From Planctomycetota bacterium (GTDB lineage: Bacteria > Planctomycetota > SZUA-567 > JAFGGJ01), in the NCBI GenBank assembly GCA_016930595.1, contig JAFGGJ010000096.1, forward strand, positions 1 to 51,952: a DNA stretch of 51,952 bases, given 5' to 3'. Shown in pieces: positions 7,760 through 15,649 of this stretch. The notes beneath the pieces are model-generated. The model did no database searches and was not told where the DNA came from. It saw nothing but the letters and a program-made list of their open reading frames with translations. Position 1 is the stretch's first letter. The number at the start of each line of letters is the position of its first letter. The position numbers were made by a program, and so were the translations under genes.

Positions 7760-9187
7760 ATGAAAGGGTTGCGATTCTTACCGGCGGCCGCAGCGGTGTT
7801 ATGCGGCATAGCCATGACCACGCCCGCGGCGAACGGGATGGACTGTCCCCACCTGTATTACGCCCAGTGGGCGAACGGGCCGTCGGACAGCGAGGATTTC
7901 TTTCCGATAGCGGTGTGGCTCCAAAGCCCGTACAACGCCGCGGGATACGAGGCGGCGGGGATAAACGTGTTCGTGGGGCTGTGGGAAGGGCCGACGGAAG
8001 CGCAGCTCTCGGACCTGACGGCGGCGGGGATGGACGTCTACTGCCACCAGAACGGCGTTGGACTAACGAGCACGAACAACGCGATCATCCGGGCGTGGAC
8101 CCAGGACGACGAACCCGACAACGCCCAGCCGGACGGCGGAGGGGGATACGACCCCCCCATACTGCCGTCGGCGATAATCGCCAACTACGACGCCATGCGG
8201 GCGGCGGATTCCACCCGGCCCGTGTACCTGAACCTGGGCCAGGGGGCGGCATGGGACAACTGGTACGGCAGGGGCACGCGCACGAACCATCCGGAAGACT
8301 ACTACGAGTACGTGGACGGCTGCGACATAGCGTCGTTCGACATATATCCCGTGAACTCGTCCGACGCGGAAGTAACCGGGAACCTGTGGTACGTGCCGCT
8401 GGGGATCGACAGGCTGAGGGCGTGCACGGACGACGCGAAACCCGTGTGGTGCTGGATAGAGTGCACGAAGATAGCAGCTGATTCCGCGGCCAAGCCCACG
8501 CCCGCGCAGGTGAAGTCGGAGGTCTGGATGGCGCTGATCCACGGGGCGAACGGGTTCGGGTATTTCTGCCATTCATGGACGCCGAGCTTTGACGAAGCGG
8601 CGCTGCTCCACGACGCCGAGATGCTCGCCGCGGTGACGGAATTGAACGCCCGCGTGCAGAGCCTGGCGGCGGTCCTGAACAGTCCCACGGCGGCCGGGGA
8701 GGTCGCCGTGGCGTCCGGCAACGCGGGCGTGCCGGTGGACATAATGGTGAAGCACAACGGCGGATACACGTACGTGTTCGCCGCGGCGATGCGGGACGAC
8801 AACACGACGGCCACGTTCACGCTTCCCGGCGCAACCACGGTGGAAGTGATGGACGAGGGCCGATCCATACCCGCGCCGGGGGGCAGTTTCGAGGACGGGT
8901 TCAGCGGGTACGGAATACACCTGTACAGGTTCCCGGAAGACATGACCGCCCCGGCGGTGGATGCTTCGGACGTCGTGCTGAGCGGGACGGTGTCAGACGA
9001 CACGGCGTGCCCGGCGGCGGTGATCGTGAACGGGGTGGAGACCGTGGCGGTGGACGTGACGGGGCTTTCGGGGACGTGGACGGCCGAAGTGCCGCTCGCA
9101 TCCGGCGCGAACGACATATCGCTGTCGGCCGCGGACAGCAGCGGGAACGAAACGTCGGCGGAGGTGGAAGTGACGGTCGTGCCGTAG
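7760..9187 (+). CDS. secreted glycoside hydrolase-like protein with C-terminal Ig-like domain
   Basis: Protein of 475 residues with a signal peptide (about 1-26, MKGLRFLPAAAAVLCGIAMT then TPAANG). Residues about 30-310 read as a TIM-barrel glycosidase-like domain: YAQWANGPSDSEDFFPIAVW, AGINVFVGLWEGPT, WTQDDEPDN, CDIASFDIYPVN, VWCWIEC and MALIHGANGFGYFCH follow barrel-strand order, with acidic residues at strand ends (DDEPDN, WIEC). The specific family and substrate are not clear. About 310-395 is a beta domain, and the last ~80 residues form a small Ig-like module opening LSGTVSDD that recurs in two other secreted proteins of this window. GGAGGGAAGG lies 6 bases before the ATG. Confidence 0.72.
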   Translation: MKGLRFLPAAAAVLCGIAMTTPAANGMDCPHLYYAQWANGPSDSEDFFPIAVWLQSPYNAAGYEAAGINVFVGLWEGPTEAQLSDLTAAGMDVYCHQNGVGLTSTNNAIIRAWTQDDEPDNAQPDGGGGYDPPILPSAIIANYDAMRAADSTRPVYLNLGQGAAWDNWYGRGTRTNHPEDYYEYVDGCDIASFDIYPVNSSDAEVTGNLWYVPLGIDRLRACTDDAKPVWCWIECTKIAADSAAKPTPAQVKSEVWMALIHGANGFGYFCHSWTPSFDEAALLHDAEMLAAVTELNARVQSLAAVLNSPTAAGEVAVASGNAGVPVDIMVKHNGGYTYVFAAAMRDDNTTATFTLPGATTVEVMDEGRSIPAPGGSFEDGFSGYGIHLYRFPEDMTAPAVDASDVVLSGTVSDDTACPAAVIVNGVETVAVDVTGLSGTWTAEVPLASGANDISLSAADSSGNETSAEVEVTVVP

Positions 9188-9319
9188 ACGGCCGACGGCC
9201 GCAACCTGCGGCAAGTTCCTGGCAACGCCGATCATGCGAGAACTATTCAGAGGCGATTTTGCGGAAAGCCGGCGGCGGCCGCAATTCTCTATTGAACTCG
9301 AATCCGGACGGTACATTTC

Positions 9320-10036
9320 CTACGGTGCTTTTCCCGTGCCAATCCGCATATAGCTATGGGTGTGGCGTTCAAGGAGCGCCAGAAAAGCCTTACGGTTTTT
9401 CGCTTTCAAAGCGTCCAGCAACGCCTGGTGTTGCGACATCCATTCTTCCGGGTTTTCGTCCGAATCGGCATTGTAGAATTTTTCAAAGGATTTCTTATCG
9501 AAAAGCGGCGTGTAGATAAAAGCCAAAAGGCTGGCGAGTTCATTGCCGGCTCCACGCGTCAGGCAGGTGTGGTATTCCCATTCGGCGTCCATGAGGTCAG
9601 CGGAAGCGCCGGCCTTGCGGACGCCATCAATCACGGCCTGCGCTTCGCGGAGAACCCTGGCGCTGACGTTGGCGAACAGAAGGCTTCCCAATCCCCATTC
9701 CATTACGGCCCGGAATTCAAGCACGTTGAGAAAGCGCTCTCTAGATGTGAATCGCTCGACCAGGAAACGGCGGAATTCGAGGAACACCGGTTCGCGGACG
9801 ATTCGAATACCCCCCTTACGTCTGGACACGATAATACCGAGAGACTTGAGAGCCGTCAACGCTTCACGAACGGACGAACGGCCGGTGCCTGCTGCTCTGG
9901 CGATTTCCATCTCTTTGGGCAGGCTGTCGCCGGGTTTCAGGCCGTATTTCGCCATGTGCCGCTGTATCCAGTCCAGGACATGTTCGGCGGTGGAGCGCGG
10001 GGGCTTGCGTTTCTTCGCTGCGGTTTTTGTCTTCAT
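9320..10036 (-). CDS. GntR/FadR-family transcriptional regulator (FCD type)
   Basis: DNA-binding repressor or activator of 238 residues. A basic N-terminal tail (MKTKTAAKKRKPPR) precedes a winged helix at about 15-80 with the family signature LKPGDSLPKEMEIARAAGTG then RSSVREALTALKSLGIIVSR. An all-helical C-terminal FCD-like effector domain follows, with RAVMEWGLGSLL, a metal-type DAEWEYHTCL segment and late histidines (SQHQALLDAL, ERHTHSYM). It is the distal gene of the sialidase operon and probably senses a sugar acid or sialic-acid-like ligand. The ATG has GGAGGAG six bases before it; an open frame extends 38 codons further up but lacks a ribosome binding site. GC is near 50% locally, well below neighbouring genes. 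Confidence 0.88.
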   Translation of the reverse strand: MKTKTAAKKRKPPRSTAEHVLDWIQRHMAKYGLKPGDSLPKEMEIARAAGTGRSSVREALTALKSLGIIVSRRKGGIRIVREPVFLEFRRFLVERFTSRERFLNVLEFRAVMEWGLGSLLFANVSARVLREAQAVIDGVRKAGASADLMDAEWEYHTCLTRGAGNELASLLAFIYTPLFDKKSFEKFYNADSDENPEEWMSQHQALLDALKAKNRKAFLALLERHTHSYMRIGTGKAP

Positions 10037-10094
10037 TCGGGTCTCCTCCAGAACGGCAAGAACAGCGAACACTTTGCCCCCTGGGCCGTTTTCC

Positions 10095-11096
10095 TCATGT
10101 GACCTCCAGCAGGAAGCGGCCATAGGCCCCGGCTCGATCCGGCTTGCCATCGTGGCCGATATTCAGGCCGATGTAGTACATCCACCATGTCCCCGGCTTG
10201 TCGCCCGGGACAGCTCCGGGCACCACATAGATCGATTTGCTGTCAAATGCACCCTCCGGCCCCAGCACCAGGAACTCGCCGTTCCCCACACGCTCGAAGC
10301 GACGTCCGTTACGGCTGGCAGCCAGGTACGGGCGCACCGTCTGGTCACCGGTGAAAAAGGCCGACGGGAACATGACGTACAGGTCGTCCTGCAACTTGGT
10401 GGCGGCTGAGTTATAGAAGTGCAGATCCTGGGGATCCTGCGGTGTGGGAGCGAAGATGGCTTCCGGGACAGGAAACGCGCCGAACGTGGGCGATTCGCTG
10501 TAGCCAACTATCCTTTTCCCCGTGAAATTGCCACCCGACCACATGCGCACAAAGAGGCGGTACACGTCGCCGTCACGGAAACACACGGTCTGGGTGTCGC
10601 TGTTTTCTGCAAGCAAAGGTTCTGGCAGAAAGGTCCAGTGAAGTCCATCAGCCGAGATAGCCCCGTGGACAAACCAGCCGCCATGCCCGGAAGGCTCGCG
10701 CGTAAAGACCAGTTTATAGCGTTCAGATGCAGGCGCCTGCCGGTCGAGAAAGACTGTTCCGCCATGCATGCCGCCTGTTGCGCGCCCGGGGATAATGATA
10801 TTGTTCTGTTTCGAGCCTGCGTACTCGACCAGGCCCAGTTCAGGGCGCGTCCATGTCACGCCGTCCGTGGAGAAGGCGTAGCACAGGTAAGCGTCATTGT
10901 CATCCTTGTAGGACTGATCGTAAGCATGATACCACATGTGCCAACCCCTCTTTTCGCGGATAACATTGAAGTAGTTCATGTAGCGGTTTTCCCACGGCAT
11001 CTCGGACTTCAGCAGGGGTTGGGAGGTCCGTTGCGAGATGACAAACGAAGGGAGGGCCTTTTCGAGTCCGTGGGAGTTGAAATTGGTATTGGCCAT
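10095..11096 (-). CDS. five-bladed beta-propeller glycosidase-like protein
   Basis: Protein of 333 residues with no signal peptide. Blade-like repeats contain WYHAYDQSYKDDNDAYLCYA, STDGVTWTRPELGLVEY, RYKLVFTREP, SADGLHWTFLPEPLLAENSD and AASRNGRRFERV. This arrangement (active-site Asp/Glu on a GH32/GH43/GH130-like five-bladed propeller) is typical of uncharacterised carbohydrate enzymes in PVC and Bacteroidetes genomes. The aromatic HMWYHAYD and the DGVTW Asp-box-like turns suggest exo-action on a sugar, but the family is not settled. An upstream TTG start would add 16 residues; the ATG was preferred although its ribosome binding site is weak. It sits between a sialidase-like gene and the GntR regulator. 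Confidence 0.65.
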   Translation of the reverse strand: MANTNFNSHGLEKALPSFVISQRTSQPLLKSEMPWENRYMNYFNVIREKRGWHMWYHAYDQSYKDDNDAYLCYAFSTDGVTWTRPELGLVEYAGSKQNNIIIPGRATGGMHGGTVFLDRQAPASERYKLVFTREPSGHGGWFVHGAISADGLHWTFLPEPLLAENSDTQTVCFRDGDVYRLFVRMWSGGNFTGKRIVGYSESPTFGAFPVPEAIFAPTPQDPQDLHFYNSAATKLQDDLYVMFPSAFFTGDQTVRPYLAASRNGRRFERVGNGEFLVLGPEGAFDSKSIYVVPGAVPGDKPGTWWMYYIGLNIGHDGKPDRAGAYGRFLLEVT

Positions 11097-11186
11097 GATT
11101 TTGTCTTTCTGATTACAAGGATGAAGATAGGGACGAAATTTCAATCCGTATTTCCACTCATGCTCCCTCTTTTATCCGTATCAAGT

Positions 11187-12266
11187 CTACAAACGGTTCG
11201 CCTCGATTCTCCGGGTGCACAAATCCTGCAATACCGCCCGTTGCCCGCCGCCGCAGCAATAGGCCAGCAGCACGGCGTCGTTTGTGAAGTGAATGGCCGT
11301 GTAGCAGAACCCCCGGTTCGCATCGGTCTCGATGTTTCTGGCGGGCGTCCATGTCCTGCCGTCGTCATTGCTGACGGCCAGACTCAGAGGCGTACGCCCC
11401 CAGCTTGCCGATTTCCAGTCAGTTGGTCGATGCTCAGGAAACCGGGAATGATCATTCCAAACGGCCAGCAAACGCCCGGTTTCTGGAATCCGCTTCATGC
11501 TCATCGGCGAACAGGGCGACCGAAATATCGACGGCGCCGGAACCGTCCATGTTTCGCCTCCGTCACCCGATACCGATTCGTATTGGCAACCGGCATCGGT
11601 TCGGAACCAGCCATAGAGCGTTCCGTCCTGCCGCTCAATGACACCCGGTTCCTGGAAACCGGAATCGTATTTCCCGGGGAAAGCCAGCCAGGCCCGGGAC
11701 TCGCGCCATGTCCGGCCGTTGTCGTCCGAGAGGAAGTACATAGCGATGCCGCGAGAATCGAGAGCATCCCAGCGATTGCGATCGATGTCGCTCTTCGCGC
11801 GGTGATACGCGGCAGGGGCGATCAGGCGACCGGTCGAAAGTTGCACGACGCGGTCATTGTTGACCACGAAATACCCCGGCGCTGGAATGCAGAGTTCCGG
11901 TTCGCTCCACGTCTCCGCTTCGTCCGTTGAAACGCGCATCCAGAGGCGGCAATCGCTGATGTTGTTCTTGCGGAGATACCAGAGCGCGATTCGGCCGTCC
12001 CGCAAACGCAGGAGAGACACGCTCATGACATTGCATGATCCCTCGTTGCGGACAAGGATGCGATCATCGGCCGACCATGTTTTTCCGTCGTCTTCGGATA
12101 TACGGCAGGCAATATCCGCGGTGGCGTGATCCGCCCAGTCGTCATTGCCGTAGTACCGGCTGTACGCGAAGAGAATGCGTCCGTCATTCAGAGTCACGAA
12201 CGCCCCTTCGGAGTTCCGTGGATTCCCCTTCGCCGCTTCCAAGGTCAGAACGATGTTGGAATTCAT
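11187..12266 (-). CDS. sialidase (neuraminidase)-family propeller protein
   Basis: Six-bladed propeller protein of 359 residues with five Asp-box motifs (S-x-D-x-G-x-T-W type): SEDDGKTW, a degenerate STDEAETW, SDDNGRTW, SGDGGETW and SNDDGRTW. These mark the exo-alpha-sialidase / BNR superfamily. The catalytic Arg triad and Tyr/Glu of GH33 cannot be assigned with confidence; the early SEGAFVTLNDGRILFAYSRY fits the family N-terminus. There is no signal peptide, so it would act inside the cell on imported oligosaccharide, consistent with an MFS transporter in the same operon. AAGGATC precedes the ATG by 8 bases, and the gene begins 15 bases after the remnant gene upstream. Confidence 0.82.
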   Translation of the reverse strand: MNSNIVLTLEAAKGNPRNSEGAFVTLNDGRILFAYSRYYGNDDWADHATADIACRISEDDGKTWSADDRILVRNEGSCNVMSVSLLRLRDGRIALWYLRKNNISDCRLWMRVSTDEAETWSEPELCIPAPGYFVVNNDRVVQLSTGRLIAPAAYHRAKSDIDRNRWDALDSRGIAMYFLSDDNGRTWRESRAWLAFPGKYDSGFQEPGVIERQDGTLYGWFRTDAGCQYESVSGDGGETWTVPAPSIFRSPCSPMSMKRIPETGRLLAVWNDHSRFPEHRPTDWKSASWGRTPLSLAVSNDDGRTWTPARNIETDANRGFCYTAIHFTNDAVLLAYCCGGGQRAVLQDLCTRRIEANRL

Positions 12267-12281
12267 GAATAGATCCTTACT

Positions 12282-12623
12282 TCAAGGCATGTTCCAGCGC
12301 GACCAGAGGAGCGAGCACTTTTCACCCTTGGCGGCTTTCTGGTAATAGACCGTGAATAGGCTGCCGTCGGCCAACTCGACCGTCGAGGGATAGCCGAGGT
12401 CGCCGTCCGGACCGTCGTCGCGGATGATCCAGTCGTACTCCCACATTACGCCGTCGTCGCGGCTGAAGGCCACGCGCTGGCCGTACGGCTTCTGGCGGTA
12501 GCCGTAGGTCAGGATCAGCAGGCCGGAGGAATGTCGCAGGAGGTGGGGAGGACCGCCATGGAAGTTGAGCGGTTTCGGGGTTGACCAAGCCAGGCCCCCG
12601 TCGCCGGGGATAGAGGCCATCAT
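12282..12623 (-). pseudogene. remnant of a sialidase-family gene (N-terminal part missing)
   Basis: Encodes only 113 residues, matching the C-terminal third of a sialidase-type propeller: GDGGLAWSTPKPLNFHGG, PPHLLRHSSGLLILTYGYR, a variant Asp box SRDDGVMWEYDW and DLGYPSTVELADGSLFTVYY. Normal relatives are 330-400 residues. The frame still has an ATG with AAGGAG 8 bases upstream and an intact stop, so it looks like an in-frame internal deletion that kept the start region rather than random decay. It sits between two intact propeller genes. It may still be translated, but three or more blades are missing, so activity is unlikely. A very short independent protein is the alternative. Confidence 0.7.
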
Positions 12624-12662
12624 GACGGACTCCTTGCGGGGCTTTTCGGGCCGGGAGCGACG

Positions 12663-13826
12663 CTACACGGATACACGGCGGACTTCAACGGATTTGCAGG
12701 GCGTGCCATCAGGGGCGACGTGTTTGAAGTCGGAGTAAACGAGCAGTGCTTCGCCGGGACCGAGAGGCAGGAGGTTGGTGTAGCCGCAGGTGTGAGCGAT
12801 GACGTCTTCAGAGTCACCTTCGATGACGGGAACGGGATCGGTCCACGTGCGGCCGGTGCCATCGAGAGACGCAGATACCCATACGCCCGGGCGGCCGAAG
12901 GCGAGGAGGAGAACGCCGCTGTCGAGGCGCACGAGAGCGGGGAAGACGCCGAAGTCAAAGAGCGTGCGGGGCGTTTCCCAGGTATGGCCGTCATCCCGTG
13001 AATGGGTGATGAGCATGGGGCGCTGTTCGTGGTCGGCGCCACGTATGACGCAGACGAGTCCGCCGTCGGCAGTGTCGGCGAGCATGGGTTCGTAGACGCG
13101 GCCGGCAGCGATGACACTGCGGTTACGGAAGGTGTGTGCGTTGTCGCCGGAAACCATAAGGATGCAGGAAAAGCCGCCGGGGGCGGCACCGTTCTCCTGA
13201 AGGCAATTGGTGCGGTAATCGACGTAAAGCAGTTCGCCGCTGCGGCGGACGGGGGGATGCTCGAACCAGGTGCGGGACACCGTGTTTTCATCTCCGACAG
13301 TATAGCACAGGTGCCCGGCAACATCATAGACGACTTCATCGGGGGTCCACGAGGGTGTGCGCGGGGACCAGCGCCACGCGGGAAGGCGTGTCAGATAATC
13401 ACGGACGGGCGCGGGACACTCGGCCACACGATAGAAGTGGAAGTCGTGATAGGCGAACGTAGTGCCGACCGCCGGGGGGAGTTCGATTCCTGCGGAGGCG
13501 AGATCGAGGGCCGCAGTAGCGGCGAGGATGAGGTATTCGCCGTCGAAAAGCTCAACGCAGCTTGCGTGCGGCCCCGCTCCCGGCACCGACTGCCCGGCAT
13601 CCCGCCAGGAAAAGCCTTCGTCCAACGACATAAAACGGCGCAGTGGCCGGCCGTAACCGCTGGTGGCGTCTTCGGCATCGTTGACAGTGACCATCAACTC
13701 ACCGCCGGGAAGACGGAAGAGGCTGGGGAACTGGAAGAAGCCCCAGCGGGTCTCGTTGGGCCGGGAACGTCCGACCACCACCGGGGGGCCCAGCGAGATG
13801 TTTTCTGCTTGCTGTTCGTACTGCAT
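12663..13826 (-). CDS. sialidase-family (BNR/Asp-box) propeller protein
   Basis: Protein of 387 residues with propeller repeats including FFQFPSLFRLPGGELMVTVND, broken after GGELMVTVN by DAEDATSGYG, then SLDEGFSW, SGDNAHTF, a clear Asp box SRDDGHTWETPRTL, and LDGTGRTW. LADTADGGLVCVIRG and PALVRLDSGVLLLAFGRPG are typical blade strands. This is a BNR/sialidase-superfamily protein; its Asp boxes are more diverged than in the neighbour at 11187-12266, so substrate may differ. There is no signal peptide from the chosen ATG, which has AAAGG about 8 bases before it and lies 13 bases after the transporter stop. An open frame extends further upstream into the transporter gene and is not used. Confidence 0.75.
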   Translation of the reverse strand: MQYEQQAENISLGPPVVVGRSRPNETRWGFFQFPSLFRLPGGELMVTVNDAEDATSGYGRPLRRFMSLDEGFSWRDAGQSVPGAGPHASCVELFDGEYLILAATAALDLASAGIELPPAVGTTFAYHDFHFYRVAECPAPVRDYLTRLPAWRWSPRTPSWTPDEVVYDVAGHLCYTVGDENTVSRTWFEHPPVRRSGELLYVDYRTNCLQENGAAPGGFSCILMVSGDNAHTFRNRSVIAAGRVYEPMLADTADGGLVCVIRGADHEQRPMLITHSRDDGHTWETPRTLFDFGVFPALVRLDSGVLLLAFGRPGVWVSASLDGTGRTWTDPVPVIEGDSEDVIAHTCGYTNLLPLGPGEALLVYSDFKHVAPDGTPCKSVEVRRVSV

Positions 13827-13839
13827 GGCCAAGACCTTT

Positions 13840-15078
13840 CTATAAGGAATCCATGGTTTGTTCGGCTGATGAGGGAACCCGCGGGCGGCTTCGCGTCCAA
13901 ACCGCGGCGAGAACGCTGAACGAGACAAATCCAAGCGGACAGACCAGCAGGGCAGTCCGCAGGTCACCCGTCACCTGGGCGACAGTGCCGATAAGAACAG
14001 ACAGACCGCCGTACAACCCATAGGTTGCCAGACCTCCAAGAGCAATCGCCCGGCCCATCTGCGCAGGCATCCGCCTGGCGATCAAACCCATCAGGACCGG
14101 AAACTCCAGTCCGTATACCAGGCTGGCGCCCACATAAAGTCCGACCGATGCCCCGAAAGAGCGGTACACAAGTGCGGCCATGAGCAGGCATCCGCCGACC
14201 ACGCCGGGCCCAACCAGCAGGAACCGTTCAGCGCGCCCTTCCGGGATGATGGACAATACCGTCCGGCCGAGGAAGTAGGCCAGGGCACACCCCGACAGAA
14301 CCCATGCGGGCGGGAAGAGTACACGTGCGAACGATTCGCCGTAGAACGTCGGCGCCCACCTGGCCATGGCCGAATCCGTTCCGCCGTGCAGGGCGGTAAG
14401 AACGGCCGGGACCAGGTACACCGTCCAGCGCTGCTTCAGCGGAGCGGGGGCTGGATCTGCAGCGGGAACATGCCGGCGCCCCAGAAGGAAGCATCCTGCA
14501 AGCATCGCAAGACCTGCGATCAAGTAGGCGCTCCTGAGAATACTCATTGCGCCGGGACCGTCCTGCCGGACGGACCACGACATCAACAGACCGCCGGCAA
14601 ACGGGGTCACGACACCTATGAGCGAGATGAAGGCGTACTTTGCCGCGAGGATGCGCCTCGGGGACCCCTGGATGAGCGACGGCAGAAGAACGGACGTTGC
14701 GATATCCGCCACTACGAAACCCCCACACAAGCCGGCCACCGCCGCCATCAGGTACGCGGGCCGGGGCGCAAGCGCCGCCATGACCGAGCAGATACCCGCC
14801 ACGCCGATGCACGCCCGGAAGAGCCTCATATCGGCTGACCGCCGTGACAACAACAGGAACGCCGCCGTACCAGCCAAGCCACCCCATGCCCCGGCGGAAA
14901 GCAAGACCCCAAGGGTTGCTTTACTCAGGCCGAAACGCGATGCCACCGCAGATGCGAAGATGGACAGGAAGGAATCCACAATAACAGGAACGGATATCAG
15001 AGCAATCATAGCCGAGGCCAAGGCAAACCGTCCCGTTGAGCGTGTGGACGGCAACGCGTCCCGCCGTGTGCCGGGCAT
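13840..15078 (-). CDS. major facilitator superfamily transporter
   Basis: Polytopic inner-membrane protein of about 412 residues with roughly twelve hydrophobic segments, among them FALASAMIALISVPVIVDSF, LGVLLSAGAWGGLAGTAAFL, YLMAAVAGLCGGFVVAD and, in the second half, FLLVGPGVVGGCLLMAALVY. The loop LLLSRRSADMRLF after segment 2 corresponds to the MFS loop-2/3 motif. It is the first gene of the sialidase operon, so it most likely imports the sugar or oligosaccharide that the propeller enzymes process. The start is uncertain: the ATG at 15078 lacks a clear ribosome binding site, and in-frame TTG (15114) or GTG (15096) codons are alternatives. Confidence 0.82.
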   Translation of the reverse strand: MPGTRRDALPSTRSTGRFALASAMIALISVPVIVDSFLSIFASAVASRFGLSKATLGVLLSAGAWGGLAGTAAFLLLSRRSADMRLFRACIGVAGICSVMAALAPRPAYLMAAVAGLCGGFVVADIATSVLLPSLIQGSPRRILAAKYAFISLIGVVTPFAGGLLMSWSVRQDGPGAMSILRSAYLIAGLAMLAGCFLLGRRHVPAADPAPAPLKQRWTVYLVPAVLTALHGGTDSAMARWAPTFYGESFARVLFPPAWVLSGCALAYFLGRTVLSIIPEGRAERFLLVGPGVVGGCLLMAALVYRSFGASVGLYVGASLVYGLEFPVLMGLIARRMPAQMGRAIALGGLATYGLYGGLSVLIGTVAQVTGDLRTALLVCPLGFVSFSVLAAVWTRSRPRVPSSAEQTMDSL

Positions 15079-15128
15079 GGAAAAGTTTGTGTCCACGTGG
15101 CTGGTCCGGTTCAATCCGCGGCCAATAA

Positions 15129-15141
15129 TATGTCAGACATA
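15129..15141. promoter_or_regulatory. palindromic operator candidate for the GntR regulator
   Basis: TATGTCAGACATA is a perfect 6-1-6 inverted repeat with a GT-N3-AC core, the core of many FadR-subfamily (FCD) GntR operators. It lies just downstream of the predicted -10 of the transporter-sialidase operon, over the expected transcription start, which suits repression by the regulator encoded at the end of the same operon (9320-10036). Confidence 0.5.
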
Positions 15142-15145
15142 ATCA

Positions 15146-15172
15146 ATCATACCGGCCGCAAACGAATGTCAA
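15146..15172 (-). promoter_or_regulatory. predicted promoter of the MFS-sialidase-GntR operon
   Basis: On the minus strand TTGACA (15167-15172) is followed by a 15-base spacer and TATGAT (15146-15151). The hexamers are good matches, the spacer is short. It points into the transporter gene. Confidence 0.5.
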
Positions 15173-15415
15173 GCAAATACCCGGCAAAAAGCGATCGATG
15201 GGACGCGGCGTCATTCCGGTTGCCTTGAACGATGCCGTGACAGGCACACGCAGGACCGAACCGGCAGCGCCCGGGGCAAGCAGCAGGGGATACCGAAGCA
15301 CGGCCGGGAAGCAGCCTGCTGCGGACAAGTGCCGCGCAGCCGCCATCGGCCGGCGGCGGGCCCGGGCGAAGATGCTACAACTCAAGGCACGGCAAAAGCC
15401 TGCAGAGATGAGGAA
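15173..15415. other. intergenic stretch without a recognisable gene
   Basis: Together with the promoter and operator this fills the 337 bases between the transporter start and tRNA-Val. Open frames here are short, lack ribosome binding sites and show no known motif. I see no clear terminator, repeat or structured RNA in it. Confidence 0.5.
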
Positions 15416-15492
15416 TGGTGGGCGATGGAGGACTTGAACCTCCGGCCTCATGGGTGTGATCCATGCGCTCTAGCCAACTGAGCTAATCGCCC
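15416..15492 (-). tRNA. tRNA-Val (anticodon CAC)
   Basis: Complete cloverleaf on the minus strand. Acceptor GGGCGAT pairs with ATCGCCC. The D arm contains AGCTCAGTTGGCTAGAGC. The anticodon stem CATGG/CCATG encloses loop ATCACAC with U33 and anticodon CAC, reading GUG. The T arm has GGAGGTTCAAGTCCTCC. Discriminator A and the CCA end (15416-15418) are encoded. A TATAAT promoter lies just upstream. Confidence 0.95.
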
Positions 15493-15504
15493 ACGAACGA
15501 CCGA

Positions 15505-15532
15505 ATTATAACGTGCCGCGGCGGTAATGCAA
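15505..15532 (-). promoter_or_regulatory. predicted promoter of tRNA-Val
   Basis: On the minus strand TTGCAT (15527-15532), a 16-base spacer and a perfect TATAAT (15505-15510) end 12 bases before the mature tRNA 5' end. It is divergent from the S41 protease promoter. Confidence 0.6.
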
Positions 15533-15589
15533 GGCAACCGCGAAACAAGCCGGCGAAGGCGCCGGCCGGCCGGAACGTCAATCAGACAG

Positions 15590-15618
15590 TGGAGCCTGGA
15601 ACCTGCCCGCGGTATAAT
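15590..15618 (+). promoter_or_regulatory. predicted promoter of the S41 protease gene
   Basis: Perfect TATAAT at 15613-15618 with a poor -35 (TGGAGC, 15590-15595) 17 bases before. Transcription would start near 15625, after the ATG at 15617 and before the TTG at 15650, so it decides the start codon in favour of the TTG. Confidence 0.5.
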
Positions 15619-15649
15619 GAGAGGGGCGCATCCCGGAAGGAGCTTCGCG

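Noticed and set aside
6923..9187. One open frame of 754 codons spanning the URO-D gene and the glycosidase-like gene
   Set aside because: Its first 280 codons are an out-of-frame reading of the URO-D gene. The real gene starts at the ATG at 7760 with a ribosome binding site and signal peptide.
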